Source: Caldicellulosiruptor bescii DSM 6725 (GTDB lineage Bacteria; Bacillota; Thermoanaerobacteria; Caldicellulosiruptorales; Caldicellulosiruptoraceae). From it: a stretch of 64,000 nt of DNA. Numbering within the stretch: position 1 is the stretch's first letter; each line of letters starts with the position of its first letter. The notes under the pieces are model-generated. The model was not told the DNA's origin, did not search any database, and worked only from the letters and a program-made list of their open reading frames with translations. The stretch is taken from assembly GCF_000022325.1 (NCBI RefSeq), contig NC_012034.1, positions 1-64,000 of the forward strand, given 5' to 3'. Below, in pieces: positions 30,684 to 39,165 of this stretch. The position numbers were made by a program, and so were the translations under genes.

Positions 30684-31411
30684 TCAGGATACATTATCAA
30701 AAGCTGATTTAATATTATATCCCAATTTCTGTACCTCTGTTTTCAAGTCATTCAAAACACCCAACCAGAATTTAGAGCTTTCACTCTCTCCAATCCATAT
30801 CCCTAAAACATCCTTATATCCTTCAATGTTAACACTTAAAACAACATAGGCAGCTTTATTTACAATTTTACCCTCATCTTTTATCTTGTAATGAATCGCG
30901 TCCATGAAAATAAACGGATATATCTTTTCCAAAGGTCTATTTTGCCATTCTCTTATCTCAGAAATAATTTTCTCTGTAATTTTGCTAACCATTTCGCTAG
31001 ATATTTCGATACCATAAAATATCTTTAATTTGCTCATGAATGTCTCGTGTTGTCATTTCTACAGAAATACAGGGCTATAATTTTGTCTTCAATCTCTGAA
31101 ATATCTCTTTTGTACTTAGGAATTATCTTGGGTTCAAATTCGCCTTCTCTATCCCTTGGAATATCAAGTTCCATTTCACCAAACTTGGTTTTGACAGTCT
31201 TTTGACTATAACCGTTTCGTGAATTTGTTGTCTGCTTGTTTTTGACATCATATTTTTCGTAACCTAAACTTTCTTCAATTTCTGCTTCTAAAAAGCTTTG
31301 TAGTAAGTCTTTGAATAGATCCTTCAAGCTTTCATAAATGTCGCTTACACTCTGGATGTTATTTTTTCTTATGAATTCGAGTAATTGTTCTTTTGATAAA
31401 ACATTTTCCAT
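30684..31411 (-). pseudogene. IS256-family transposase, frameshifted and C-terminally deleted
   Basis: The N-terminal piece (31411 to 31034) has the family features SVSDIYESLKDLFKDLLQ, EESLGYEKYDVKNKQTTNSR and DIPRDREGEFEPKIIPKY. It shifts frame near 31035 into SEMVSKITEKIISEI and FIFMDAIHYKIKDEG, which holds the first catalytic aspartate. The chain stops at 30684, before the second aspartate and the glutamate. The gene is therefore inactive. It differs from the transposase at 26565-27690 and is a separate insertion. Confidence 0.88.
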
Positions 31412-31519
31412 AATAAAAGCCTCCCACTTGGTTATTTTTGTTTATATTCTGATTCTTACCAAGAAGGAGGCTCTTATGCTTTACACAAAATTATTTATAG
31501 TCTCGTTATGAACGAAAAT

Positions 31520-33979
31520 TCATCTTTTTTTCCTAATTACGCCGACAACTTTTCCAACTATACGAAGTTCCCCTTCTTTGATGTTTATTGGCTCATATTT
31601 GCTGTTTTCGGGAATGAGCAGGACTGTGCTTCCCATTTTGCAAAATCTTTTCACAGTTATTTCACCGTCAAGCCATGCAATAACAATATCTCTGTTTTCC
31701 GCAGTATTGCATTTTTGCACAATTGCAATGTCTCCATCTTTTATATTTGCTTCCACCATACTATCGCCCTTAACTTTAATAGCAAAATATCTTTCAGGGT
31801 CAGAGATAATAGAAGTCGGCAGGGCAACCTTACCAATTGCCTCATCAGATGTTTCAACGGGTGTTCCTGCTGCAACCTTTTCATAAAGGTTTATCGTGAG
31901 CACATCTTCTGATTTTATCTCTATGAGATGTCCATCTTGAACTAAGTCAATATGTCCTGTGTCTACCAATTTTCTGAGTCTGTAAGTTTTTGACCTTCTG
32001 AAATCTACAACCTCATATTCTTCAATTTGAGAAGGAAGCATACTTATATCAAAGTGAGGAAAATCGTCAACAATTTCAAATCTGCTGTCAAATATTAAAA
32101 TGCTGTTTCCATCTGTTACAACTCCAAAAGAACATCTTGGAACCACATTCAAATAACTTTTCAGCTGCTCTGCCCCCTGACCTATTCCAGAAAGATATGG
32201 TTTTACCTCAAAAATGATAAATGGTACCTTTTCTTTATTTGAATCATACCTGAACACAACAACATCCACAAATGCAGGTTTTGAAAATACGTTTATCCTG
32301 TACTCAACATCAATCAACTCTTCAGGGTATTTATAAGTTTCAATAAGTTCATTTATAAGCCACTGGCGAACCTCTTCTTCTTTGCAGTAGATATCCCTGA
32401 TTTTGTTTATGTATCTGTAATCATCAATCCTCAGCTTGTAAAAACTGCGAAGATTGCATTTAGAATCAATTCGAAGAAGTTTTGTATTAAGCTCGCTCAA
32501 AAATTTTGATGGTTTTCTTGAGCAGCACAAATACAGCCTTTCGTTTGCTCTTGTCATACCAACGTAAAAGAGCTTTTTGTCAGTTGTCTCTTGCAGCTTT
32601 GCAACCTCATTGTCTTCGCATGATGAGTATGGAATGATGTTGCTATTAAGTCCAATGATAAAAACCACTTTGAATTCCAAACCTTTTATAGAGTGCATGG
32701 TGATAAGCCTTATACCCTCTTCTTCAAAGTTTTCACCCGAATCTGAGTTTAAAAATATGGCTTTCAGCCCTTTTGAAGAGACATAATTGTAAAAAGACTC
32801 CAAATATTTTCTATTTTTACAAATCACTGCAATATCTTTTAGTTGAAATTCAAATGCTAAGTTGTTCACAATTTCATTGTAGACAAACTCTGCTTCTTGT
32901 TCTTCGGTTTGGAAAATCTTTAGTACAGGCAAAGGTCCTTGCTTGTCTATTAAAGCAGGTTTTACAAAATTTTCATCTTCTATTATTTCTGGTGTCTTTT
33001 CTATTAAGCTATATGCAAGATTTGCAATCTGGACAGTTGTCCTGTAGTTTTTAGACAGCGTATAGCTTTTTCCTGTCATGTCAAATCCAATGCTTGCAAA
33101 CGACCTTCCCCTGATAAGCCATGAGTGTGTGTAAATGCTCTGGGCTGTGTCTGCAATAAACATTATGCTGGAATAGCTTTTTTCGGAGTTATAAAGAAGC
33201 TTTAAAATTTCTAATTGAACTTTTGTGAGGTCTTGACTTTCATCTATTATAATGTGCGTATATTTTGTAATCTTGTGTTCGTTTGCTTTCAAATAATCCA
33301 GTACAATCAAAGCCATGTCTTTAAAATCGACAAGTCCATTTTCTTTTAAAAGCGAGGTATAAAGCTGCATAAGTTCAAATATAGCTTTTCTTGTTTCTGA
33401 ATTCTTTGCTATCTTCTGAGGTATGTCTTTCTGATTTTGAACTGTTCTACCTATCCTATCAGTGCTCTGATATTCCTCTAATTCTCTTATATTACATGAT
33501 TTTATCCACTCAATCTCATCTAAAAGAAAATTGGCAAAAGAAAGGTCTATATATTGAACCTTTGGGTATTTTTCTTTGATCTTAACAATTGCCTGATTGA
33601 GAAAATTATATTTTGTAGCCTTGTTGTTGACAATCTCAAGTTTTTCGCCAGAATATTCTTTGTATTCCTGGAAAAATCCATAGATTATGCTGTCAATTGA
33701 AGCTATCTTAACCTTATCCTTGTTGTCATTTACCAGAGCATCAAATGAAATATATGCATCTTCCAACTTGTTATAGAGGTATTTCAAATAATTTACCAGA
33801 GTTTTGTTAAAAGTTACCATTAGAATTTTGTCATCGGGCGCAAAGCAATATTCATTTAGAAGATAAACTACTCTGTATATTGCAACTGTTGTTTTTCCAG
33901 AACCTGCAACACCTTTTACCAGCATATGCCCATTTGGTTTTGCCTGAGACAGTTTCTTCTGCTCAATGTTCAAATTCAC
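31520..33979 (-). CDS. UvrD-like helicase / HSDR_N-type nuclease / LexA-like S24 peptidase fusion
   Basis: An 819-residue three-part protein. Residues about 1-535 are a superfamily 1 helicase: Walker A GVAGSGKTT (23-31), Walker B IIDESQDLTK, TMHSIKGLEFKVVFI, and motif VI YVGMTRANERLYL. Residues about 542-632 resemble the type I restriction HSDR_N domain, a PD-(D/E)XK fold, with VDVVVF (D572) and FEVK (591-593). The C terminus is a LexA/UmuD-like S24 domain with a cleavage-site-like VAAGTPV (A704-G705), nucleophile Ser in GDSM (740) and Lys in TVKRF (777). The Ser-Lys gap of 37 equals that of E. coli LexA. GTG 33979, after GGGGGT and downstream of a good promoter, is preferred to the frame opening at 34054. 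It may be a damage- or phage-triggered DNA-processing enzyme; the function is inferred. Confidence 0.85.
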   Translation of the reverse strand: MNLNIEQKKLSQAKPNGHMLVKGVAGSGKTTVAIYRVVYLLNEYCFAPDDKILMVTFNKTLVNYLKYLYNKLEDAYISFDALVNDNKDKVKIASIDSIIYGFFQEYKEYSGEKLEIVNNKATKYNFLNQAIVKIKEKYPKVQYIDLSFANFLLDEIEWIKSCNIRELEEYQSTDRIGRTVQNQKDIPQKIAKNSETRKAIFELMQLYTSLLKENGLVDFKDMALIVLDYLKANEHKITKYTHIIIDESQDLTKVQLEILKLLYNSEKSYSSIMFIADTAQSIYTHSWLIRGRSFASIGFDMTGKSYTLSKNYRTTVQIANLAYSLIEKTPEIIEDENFVKPALIDKQGPLPVLKIFQTEEQEAEFVYNEIVNNLAFEFQLKDIAVICKNRKYLESFYNYVSSKGLKAIFLNSDSGENFEEEGIRLITMHSIKGLEFKVVFIIGLNSNIIPYSSCEDNEVAKLQETTDKKLFYVGMTRANERLYLCCSRKPSKFLSELNTKLLRIDSKCNLRSFYKLRIDDYRYINKIRDIYCKEEEVRQWLINELIETYKYPEELIDVEYRINVFSKPAFVDVVVFRYDSNKEKVPFIIFEVKPYLSGIGQGAEQLKSYLNVVPRCSFGVVTDGNSILIFDSRFEIVDDFPHFDISMLPSQIEEYEVVDFRRSKTYRLRKLVDTGHIDLVQDGHLIEIKSEDVLTINLYEKVAAGTPVETSDEAIGKVALPTSIISDPERYFAIKVKGDSMVEANIKDGDIAIVQKCNTAENRDIVIAWLDGEITVKRFCKMGSTVLLIPENSKYEPINIKEGELRIVGKVVGVIRKKR

Positions 33980-34025
33980 CAAGATTACCCCCACACAAAA
34001 ACAAACGTTTTTTATTTTTGATATT

Positions 34026-34054
34026 ATTATAAACCAATTTTGTATTCTTTGCAA
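34026..34054 (-). promoter_or_regulatory. promoter of the helicase-S24 fusion gene
   Basis: On the minus strand, TTGCAA (34054-34049), a 17-base spacer and TATAAT (34031-34026). The implied transcript start near 34018 excludes the ATG at 34054 and supports GTG 33979. No clear Gram-positive LexA operator was found. Confidence 0.6.
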
Positions 34055-34235
34055 ACAAAATCCATAGCAAGAAAGGAATATTGCAAATGAGAGGAGAAAA
34101 AATCATTTCAATTTTGCAATTTATACAAATTTGAAGAGAATAAAAAATAAAAATTCGTTTATTAATTTGTGTTTATAAGTCTTTTCACGATGGTATTAAT
34201 AAATTGGACAAAAAAGTTTTAAAGGAGTGGTTATA

Positions 34236-34898
34236 ATGGAAAATACAAACAGAATCCCGCTGCTTGGAGAGAAGTTTCCGAGCATGACGGTAAAAACAAC
34301 TCATGGTGTGAAAAAGCTTCCTGATGACTATGCAGGAAAATGGTTTGTGCTCTTTTCGCATCCAGGCGACTTCACACCAGTTTGCACAACAGAGTTTGTA
34401 GCCTTTGCAAAAAAGGCTGAAGAATTCAAGAAACTAAATAGCGAGCTGATTGGCCTTTCGGTTGACCAAGTTTTTGCTCACATAAAGTGGATTGAGTGGA
34501 TAGAAGAAAAGCTTGGTGTAAAAATTCCGTTCCCTGTCATTGCAGATGAGCTTGGGAAAGTGGCAACCACTTTGGGAATGCTTCATGAGGCAAAAGGGAC
34601 AAACACCGTCAGAGCTGTTTTCATAGTAGATGACAAAGGAATTTTAAGGCTTATGATGTACTATCCTCAAGAGGTTGGAAGAAACATTGACGAGATACTA
34701 AGAGCGCTAAAAGCATTGCAGACATCAGACCAAAACGGTGTTGCATTGCCAGAGAACTGGCCAAACAACGGGTTGATTGGCGACAAGGTAATAATTCCAC
34801 CTGCTGCAACAGAAGACTTAGCAAAAGAAAGACTTCAAAAAGCTAAAGATGGCGAGATTGAGTGTTTTGACTGGTGGTTTTGTTATAAGAAGCTGTAA
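34236..34898 (+). CDS. peroxiredoxin (archaeal-type, Prx6 subfamily)
   Basis: A 220-residue thiol peroxidase that reduces hydrogen and organic peroxides. The peroxidatic cysteine is C50 in [12 protein letters not shown], and two C-terminal cysteines, C210 and C216, lie in CFDWWFC. This matches the C50/C207/C213 layout of the Aeropyrum enzyme. ATG 34236 follows AAAGGAG by 8 bases; the upstream GTG 34227 overlaps that site and was rejected. A terminator follows, so it is monocistronic. A 75-base copy of its 3' end lies at 36727-36801. Confidence 0.93.
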   Translation: MENTNRIPLLGEKFPSMTVKTTHGVKKLPDDYAGKWFVLFSHPGDFTPVCTTEFVAFAKKAEEFKKLNSELIGLSVDQVFAHIKWIEWIEEKLGVKIPFPVIADELGKVATTLGMLHEAKGTNTVRAVFIVDDKGILRLMMYYPQEVGRNIDEILRALKALQTSDQNGVALPENWPNNGLIGDKVIIPPAATEDLAKERLQKAKDGEIECFDWWFCYKKL

Positions 34899-34912
34899 AA
34901 TAAATAGCTTTG

Positions 34913-34955
34913 AGAGAGGCTATCCAAAAGGAGAGTGGATTGCCTCTCTAATTTT
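34913..34955 (+). terminator. terminator after the peroxiredoxin gene
   Basis: AGAGAGGC (34913-34920) pairs with GCCTCTCT (34942-34949), and inner ATCC pairs with GGAT. AATTTTG follows. Confidence 0.7.
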
Positions 34956-35139
34956 GTGTTTTTGAAGTATGAATTTTTTGCTAAAAGTAAGGATTAGATT
35001 ACTAACCAAGTATTTAAAATTTTAAAAGGAAAAAATATTTATAGAATTTAAGATAAAACCTTACTCTTGGTAAAAGTAAAAAAATGATATAAAATAATAA
35101 GTAAAAAATAAAAAGAAGAAAATTTGAGGAGTGTTTTTT

Positions 35140-35721
35140 ATGTATTTACCTAAAAAAGAAGAGATTTACACTTATGAAGATTATTTAAACTGGCCAAATG
35201 ATCAAAGGATAGAATTAATTGACGGCAAGGTTTATTTAATGGCTCCTCCATCCACAATTCATCAAAGAATATTAAGAGAACTATTTATAAACTTTGCAAT
35301 GTATCTTAAGGGCAAGCAGTGCGAAGTATTTAGTGCGCCTTTTGGAGTAAGGTTTCCTTCTGCAAATGAAAAAAACAATGAAGAAATAAAAACAGTTGTA
35401 GAACCTGATATTGTAGTAGTCTGCGACAAATCAAAAATAGACAATGAAGGATTAAAAGGTGCTCCTGATTTGATTGTTGAAATTACCTCACCTTCAACTG
35501 CAAGTAAAGATAAAATAGAGAAATTTAATTTATATGAAAAGCATGGAGTAAAAGAATACTGGATAGTTGAACCTGAAAATAAAATTATAAGTGTATTTAC
35601 TCTACAAGAAAATGGTCGATATGGTAGACCTGATGTATACACTGTAGGCAATAAAATCAAAGTTTCTATCTTTGAAGATTTAATAATAAATTTAGATGAA
35701 ATTTTTGGAGTTGTAGAATAA
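35140..35721 (+). CDS. Uma2 family endonuclease (DUF820), copy 1
   Basis: A 193-residue member of the Uma2/DUF820 family, which has a PD-(D/E)XK nuclease fold and no settled role. Visible motifs are EPDIVVVCDKSK, APDLIVEITSPST and KEYWIVEPENK, placing the acidic and Glu-x-Lys-like positions of the family. ATG 35140 is 9 bases after GAGGA; the frame opens at GTG 35131. It is about 45% similar by eye to the protein at 47258-47833. Such genes multiply in cyanobacteria and in thermophilic Firmicutes. Confidence 0.85.
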   Translation: MYLPKKEEIYTYEDYLNWPNDQRIELIDGKVYLMAPPSTIHQRILRELFINFAMYLKGKQCEVFSAPFGVRFPSANEKNNEEIKTVVEPDIVVVCDKSKIDNEGLKGAPDLIVEITSPSTASKDKIEKFNLYEKHGVKEYWIVEPENKIISVFTLQENGRYGRPDVYTVGNKIKVSIFEDLIINLDEIFGVVE

Positions 35722-35782
35722 TTTTTATATCCATCTCTTTATTCTTTCGAATATTGTTTATTATCAATTGATGTTTATTTTT

Positions 35783-35905
35783 GAAGTCTTATTTGATTTT
35801 TGGGATTTAGTTTTCGAAATAAGGAAGATTTAAGTTTTTCAAAGTTTGAACGAGGAATTGCTCAAGAATAATCAATTGTTGGCTAAAGACATAAGGATTT
35901 ATTTT
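35783..35905 (-). pseudogene. scrap of IS256-type transposase
   Basis: Positions about 35783-35905 match 27358-27480 within the transposase pseudogene; for instance AATAAGGAAGATTTAAGTTT is shared exactly. It is a short internal fragment, broken by stops. The rest of the gap 35722-36027 holds nothing else I recognise. Confidence 0.75.
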
Positions 35906-36027
35906 AAGAATTTGTTGCTTAAAATTCATCTACAGTATCTTGACACTAACATAGGCAAATATAATGTTGAAATTGATAGCTAATCTTATTATAATCAAAA
36001 TAGCTATATTTAAAAGAGGTGATAATC

Positions 36028-36267
36028 ATGGTAGTAAATGCTACCGAATTTAAAATGAGAGTTGGAAAATATTTAAAGATGGCAGAAAAAGAAGAAATAA
36101 TTATAACAAAGAATGGTAAGGAAGTAGCAAAGATTGTTCCTATAAAAAAACAAGGCACACCAAATGCCGATTTTCTATATGGGCTTATGGAGAATTATCC
36201 AAATAAAGAGGTGACAATAAAACAAATAAGAGAGGAAAGGATAAAAAAGTATGAAAGTTCTTATTGA
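36028..36267 (+). CDS. Phd/YefM-type antitoxin
   Basis: A 79-residue antitoxin with the Phd/YefM N-terminal pattern VNATEFKMRVGKYLKMA followed by IIITKNGKEVAKIVP. These proteins bind their own operator and neutralise the partner toxin. ATG 36028 follows AGAGGTGAT; the GTG at 36019 overlaps that site. It overlaps the toxin gene by 17 bases, the usual antitoxin-first coupling. Confidence 0.88.
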   Translation: MVVNATEFKMRVGKYLKMAEKEEIIITKNGKEVAKIVPIKKQGTPNADFLYGLMENYPNKEVTIKQIREERIKKYESSY

Positions 36268-36685
36268 TACAAATATTATTCTGGATGTTATTTTTAAAAG
36301 GTCTCCCTTTGAAAAAGATTCATACAAAGTTTTAAAGTATGCTGAAGAAGGACTTATTGAAGGCTACATTGCTTCGTTTGTTGTCACTGACCTTTATTAT
36401 TTTATTGCAAAGGAATTGGGAAATGACAAAGCAACAAAAGCAATAAAAGGACTTTTAAACATTGTTAAATTGGTTTCAGTAACAAAAAAAGACATTGAAA
36501 AAGCCATGGAAAGTTCGACTATAAATGGTCTTGAAGATGCCTTGCAGATTCAATGTGCTAAAAAAATAAAAGCAGACTTTGTTATCACGCGTGATAATAA
36601 ACTTAAAAAACTTACAATGGAAGCTATTTCACCTTCTGAGTTTGTTGAAAGATTACAGAAAACTGACCTTAAAGATTTTCTTTAG
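36251..36685 (+). CDS. PIN-domain ribonuclease toxin (VapC-like)
   Basis: A 144-residue PIN-domain protein. The first catalytic aspartate is in VLIDTNIILDVI (D6), the middle acidic residues are in NGLEDALQIQCA, and the last is in FVITRDNKLKKL. VapC toxins cleave RNA, often tRNA. It is translated from ATG 36251 inside the 3' end of the antitoxin gene. The pairing of a Phd-type antitoxin with a PIN toxin is common in Firmicutes. Confidence 0.88.
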   Translation: MKVLIDTNIILDVIFKRSPFEKDSYKVLKYAEEGLIEGYIASFVVTDLYYFIAKELGNDKATKAIKGLLNIVKLVSVTKKDIEKAMESSTINGLEDALQIQCAKKIKADFVITRDNKLKKLTMEAISPSEFVERLQKTDLKDFL

Positions 36686-36726
36686 ATGATAACGTCTATA
36701 TTTCGAAAGTTCCAGAAAACTGTCAT

Positions 36727-36801
36727 AAAGAAAGACTTCAAAAAGCTAAAGATGGCGAGATTGAATGTTTTGACTGGTGGTTTTGTTATAAGAAGCTGTG
36801 A
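36727..36801 (+). pseudogene. duplicated 3' fragment of the peroxiredoxin gene
   Basis: Differs from 34824-34898 at only two of 75 bases, one of them changing the TAA stop to TGA. It encodes [18 protein letters not shown] and the final CYKKL. There is no start or upstream coding sequence. Confidence 0.92.
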
Positions 36802-36825
36802 GAATACTTTAAAGAAGTATATCAA

Positions 36826-36858
36826 GAAAGGGCTGCTCAATATATGAGCAGCCCTTTC
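36826..36858. terminator. strong hairpin at the end of the minus-strand nuclease gene
   Basis: A perfect 14-bp stem, GAAAGGGCTGCTCA (36826-36839) with TGAGCAGCCCTTTC (36845-36858), loop ATATA. It touches the stop codon of the minus-strand gene. The T tracts are weak on both sides. Confidence 0.65.
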
Positions 36859-37453
36859 AGTTTGGAAACAATTTGCGTTTTCTAAAAACGTCTAAACGCT
36901 GTTGAAATTCATGTTCAGACCAAACAAAAATTTTATCAAAAAGTTTGCTCTTTAATATGTAGTCTGTATTTAAAGTTAATGATTTTTTATCAGAGTTTAA
37001 TTGTGATTTTTTCTTTATATGAGCGTGAACAGAAAAATTTTTACTATATAAAATGTGTTTTTCTGAGTTATATACGATTATAAAACATTTGTTTAAATTC
37101 CATATATCTCTAAAAGTAACATTAATTTTAAGCCGATTAGAAATAATTTCAGGAATAACAAATAATATACTTTCATATAATTGTAATTTCAGACGATGTT
37201 TTTCATTATCATTGATTTCTCCACTTTTAAACTCTATGATAACTAATCCTAATTCTTTATCGAACCATAACCCATCTGCCACACAACAGCCTATTTTTGT
37301 TATCTCCGACTGAATTTTTTCTAAATTAATAACAAGAAAATTCGTATCATTGCACAGAACAGTTTTTTGTTTACTTTTACTTATTGTGGCTAAATGAGTA
37401 AAAAAGTTAGATTTAATTTGAGAAAAAGCTTCAATACATTTTTCAATTTCCAT
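36857..37453 (-). CDS. putative PD-(D/E)XK nuclease, partner of an ATPase
   Basis: A 198-residue protein that I do not assign to a named family. Residues 60-91 read D60-GLWF, LGLVIIEFKSG (E74-x-K76) and KLQLYES (Q91), which fits the PD-(D/E)XK nuclease core (D...ExK...Q). Its ATG at 37453 lies inside the end of the upstream ATPase gene (11-base overlap), so the two are translated together. The pairing resembles two-gene antiphage systems that combine a RecF/OLD-like ATPase with a nuclease. Function is inferred from motif and neighbour. Confidence 0.6.
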   Translation of the reverse strand: MEIEKCIEAFSQIKSNFFTHLATISKSKQKTVLCNDTNFLVINLEKIQSEITKIGCCVADGLWFDKELGLVIIEFKSGEINDNEKHRLKLQLYESILFVIPEIISNRLKINVTFRDIWNLNKCFIIVYNSEKHILYSKNFSVHAHIKKKSQLNSDKKSLTLNTDYILKSKLFDKIFVWSEHEFQQRLDVFRKRKLFPN

Positions 37454-38738
37454 TCATCATATCCCTCTCTCTTATTTCTTCTAATTTATCAAAAGGGAAT
37501 GAAAGAAGTTCATAAACTTTTTCTAATTGTTGATTTACATTTTCAAAAACTACAAAGTGCGGTTCTTTCTTTGTTGCTAAATAAAAATTTGTCTTATGTT
37601 CAATTTTATAATGTTCACTAAAAACTTCAATAGCTTCAATAAAATATGGGCTATGGGAAATTAACAAAATGTTAGCTTCTAATTCTTTGACGAATAATGT
37701 TAAAAGTTCTGCGCAGTCTAACTGCCATTTAGGATGCAGATGAGTTTCAGGTTCATCGATTATTAATAGAGATTCTCTTGATATATAGCCATTTTCATAT
37801 AACAATCTTAGAACTATGAATACTTTTAAACCAGATGCCAAGTTTTCTATTTTTATATTTTTCCCATTGATATTATATTCCAAAATTTTACCATCAATTT
37901 TCTTGACAATGTTTCCTGTAAGAACATTTCTAAAAATGTTCTCAATAGGTTCTAGATTATGTTTCTTTGTATTCAAATATAAGCCTAAGATATTCTCATT
38001 TGGTATTTTAAAAAAAATTTTCGATTTTAAATTATTTCCATGAGTACTAAAATCAAAAGGATCGAAAGGAAAAATATCAATAGCTAAAGGAAAAGCATCT
38101 ATAGCTAAATCTAAAAAAGTAGCATCTTTGAAAGATAAAAAATCATTAATAAAACATTCTGATATTGAATTTTCAACAATACTGATAAATGCTTCGTTTT
38201 CATCTTCTTGACAAATAATTATTTGTGCAGGTTTTTCAAAAAAAAGATTATTTATCTGTCCGTAAAATTCTCTATTTAAAATCTTGTCAAGAGCAAATTT
38301 TTTAAGAGTTTCTTTATCTTCTAATAAGTTAATTTTTTCTATTGCTTGATTGATATATTTCACAATTTCTTTTTCTAAGTTTTTGTCAATGCCATTTGAA
38401 TTTTCTACTGCATTTTTTAATTCCATGAGCCATGAAAGTAATTCATTGTTTTTTCCGAAGGCAAGAAAATCATCAAGAATTAGATTTCTAAATTTTCTTT
38501 CAAAAGGAATTTTAACCATCCTTATTAATTTAAATATTCTTATCAAGTCATCTCTAAATATTTGTACTTTATATTTTTCCATGTTTTTCATAAAATCATT
38601 AAAGCCAAAATAAATAGTAAATAAAATTTTACCAATTGTAGTTTTCCCAGTGTCATTTTCGCCTGTTAACACGGTTAGTCCGTTTAACTTTATATTAGCA
38701 GTTTCAATAATTCCTACGTTTTTTACTGATAATTCCAT
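37443..38738 (-). CDS. RecF/OLD-like AAA ATPase, partner of the small nuclease
   Basis: A 431-residue SMC/ABC-type ATPase. Walker A GENDTGKTT is at about 26-34, Walker B is in LLIIDEPETHLHPKW, and the switch histidine is in LLISHSPYFIEA near the C terminus. A long insert of about 250 residues separates the halves. There is no TOPRIM nuclease domain, unlike OLD or Gabija GajA. The start at ATG 38738 follows TGAGGTG and a well-formed promoter. It is the first gene of a two-gene operon with the nuclease-like protein. Confidence 0.8.
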   Translation of the reverse strand: MELSVKNVGIIETANIKLNGLTVLTGENDTGKTTIGKILFTIYFGFNDFMKNMEKYKVQIFRDDLIRIFKLIRMVKIPFERKFRNLILDDFLAFGKNNELLSWLMELKNAVENSNGIDKNLEKEIVKYINQAIEKINLLEDKETLKKFALDKILNREFYGQINNLFFEKPAQIIICQEDENEAFISIVENSISECFINDFLSFKDATFLDLAIDAFPLAIDIFPFDPFDFSTHGNNLKSKIFFKIPNENILGLYLNTKKHNLEPIENIFRNVLTGNIVKKIDGKILEYNINGKNIKIENLASGLKVFIVLRLLYENGYISRESLLIIDEPETHLHPKWQLDCAELLTLFVKELEANILLISHSPYFIEAIEVFSEHYKIEHKTNFYLATKKEPHFVVFENVNQQLEKVYELLSFPFDKLEEIRERDMMNGN

Positions 38739-38769
38739 TTAATTCACCTCAAATTTGTTTGCTTCTCTT

Positions 38770-38798
38770 ATTATACATTATAATTATTGACTATTCAA
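38770..38798 (-). promoter_or_regulatory. promoter of the ATPase-nuclease operon
   Basis: On the minus strand, TTGAAT (38798-38793), a 17-base spacer and TATAAT (38775-38770), 32 bases before the ATG. Confidence 0.65.
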
Positions 38799-38838
38799 TG
38801 AAGTTTTAGACAGCTATAAATATTGTAATTTAGGATAT

Positions 38839-39138
38839 CTAAAATTTTTTCAAAATCACATTTAACCACTTTTCATTTTCTTTGCCCTTTCGGACATCGT
38901 TTGTTATCAAAATTTCCAATATTTCAAAGTATGCAAGATTTTTTATTAATTCAGAAAAAGACTTTTCATCATAATAGTTAAAAAACCTACCGTCATCCCT
39001 ATATTCTTCTTTATCTCCATATTTAAATGACGCATACAGAACACCATTTGGTTTCAAAGCACGGTAGATTTTATATAATACATCAATAACATTTTGACAA
39101 TCCTCAAGCTTTAAGTATAAAATAAAACTATCAACCAA
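38839..39138 (-). pseudogene. C-terminal fragment of a class I SAM-dependent methyltransferase
   Basis: The 99 visible residues, with VIDVLYKIYRALKPNGVLYA, SFKYGDKEE and RFFNYYDEKSFSELI, match the second half of small methyltransferases. The SAM-binding N-terminal half (with its GxGxG loop) is missing, and an in-frame stop lies just upstream. The sequence breaks off 27 bases before the trpB start, so the gene was probably cut by the rearrangement that placed trpB here. Confidence 0.75.
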
Positions 39139-39165
39139 AACTCAAGATGAGAGGAGAAAGATAAG

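Larger units (their letters stand above)
30425..31504 (-). mobile_element. IS256-family insertion sequence, internally deleted
   Basis: Imperfect terminal inverted repeats: the left end from 30425 (GGGTCTGTAAATAATTTTGT) matches the reverse complement of the right end at 31482-31504. The similarity continues inward (CCTTCTTGGTAAGAA near 30462 and its complement near 31453). At about 1.08 kb it is shorter than a typical IS256 element of about 1.3 kb. It ends 15 bases after the helicase stop codon. Confidence 0.75.

Noticed and set aside
33980-34054. Upstream ATG at 34054 for the helicase fusion
   Set aside because: It overlaps the -35 of a good promoter and has no ribosome site; the added residues are not helicase-like.
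36857-38738. Calling the ATPase/nuclease pair Septu or Gabija
   Set aside because: The small partner has a PD-(D/E)XK-like core, not an HNH (Septu PtuB), and the ATPase lacks the TOPRIM domain of GajA; a named assignment is not supported.
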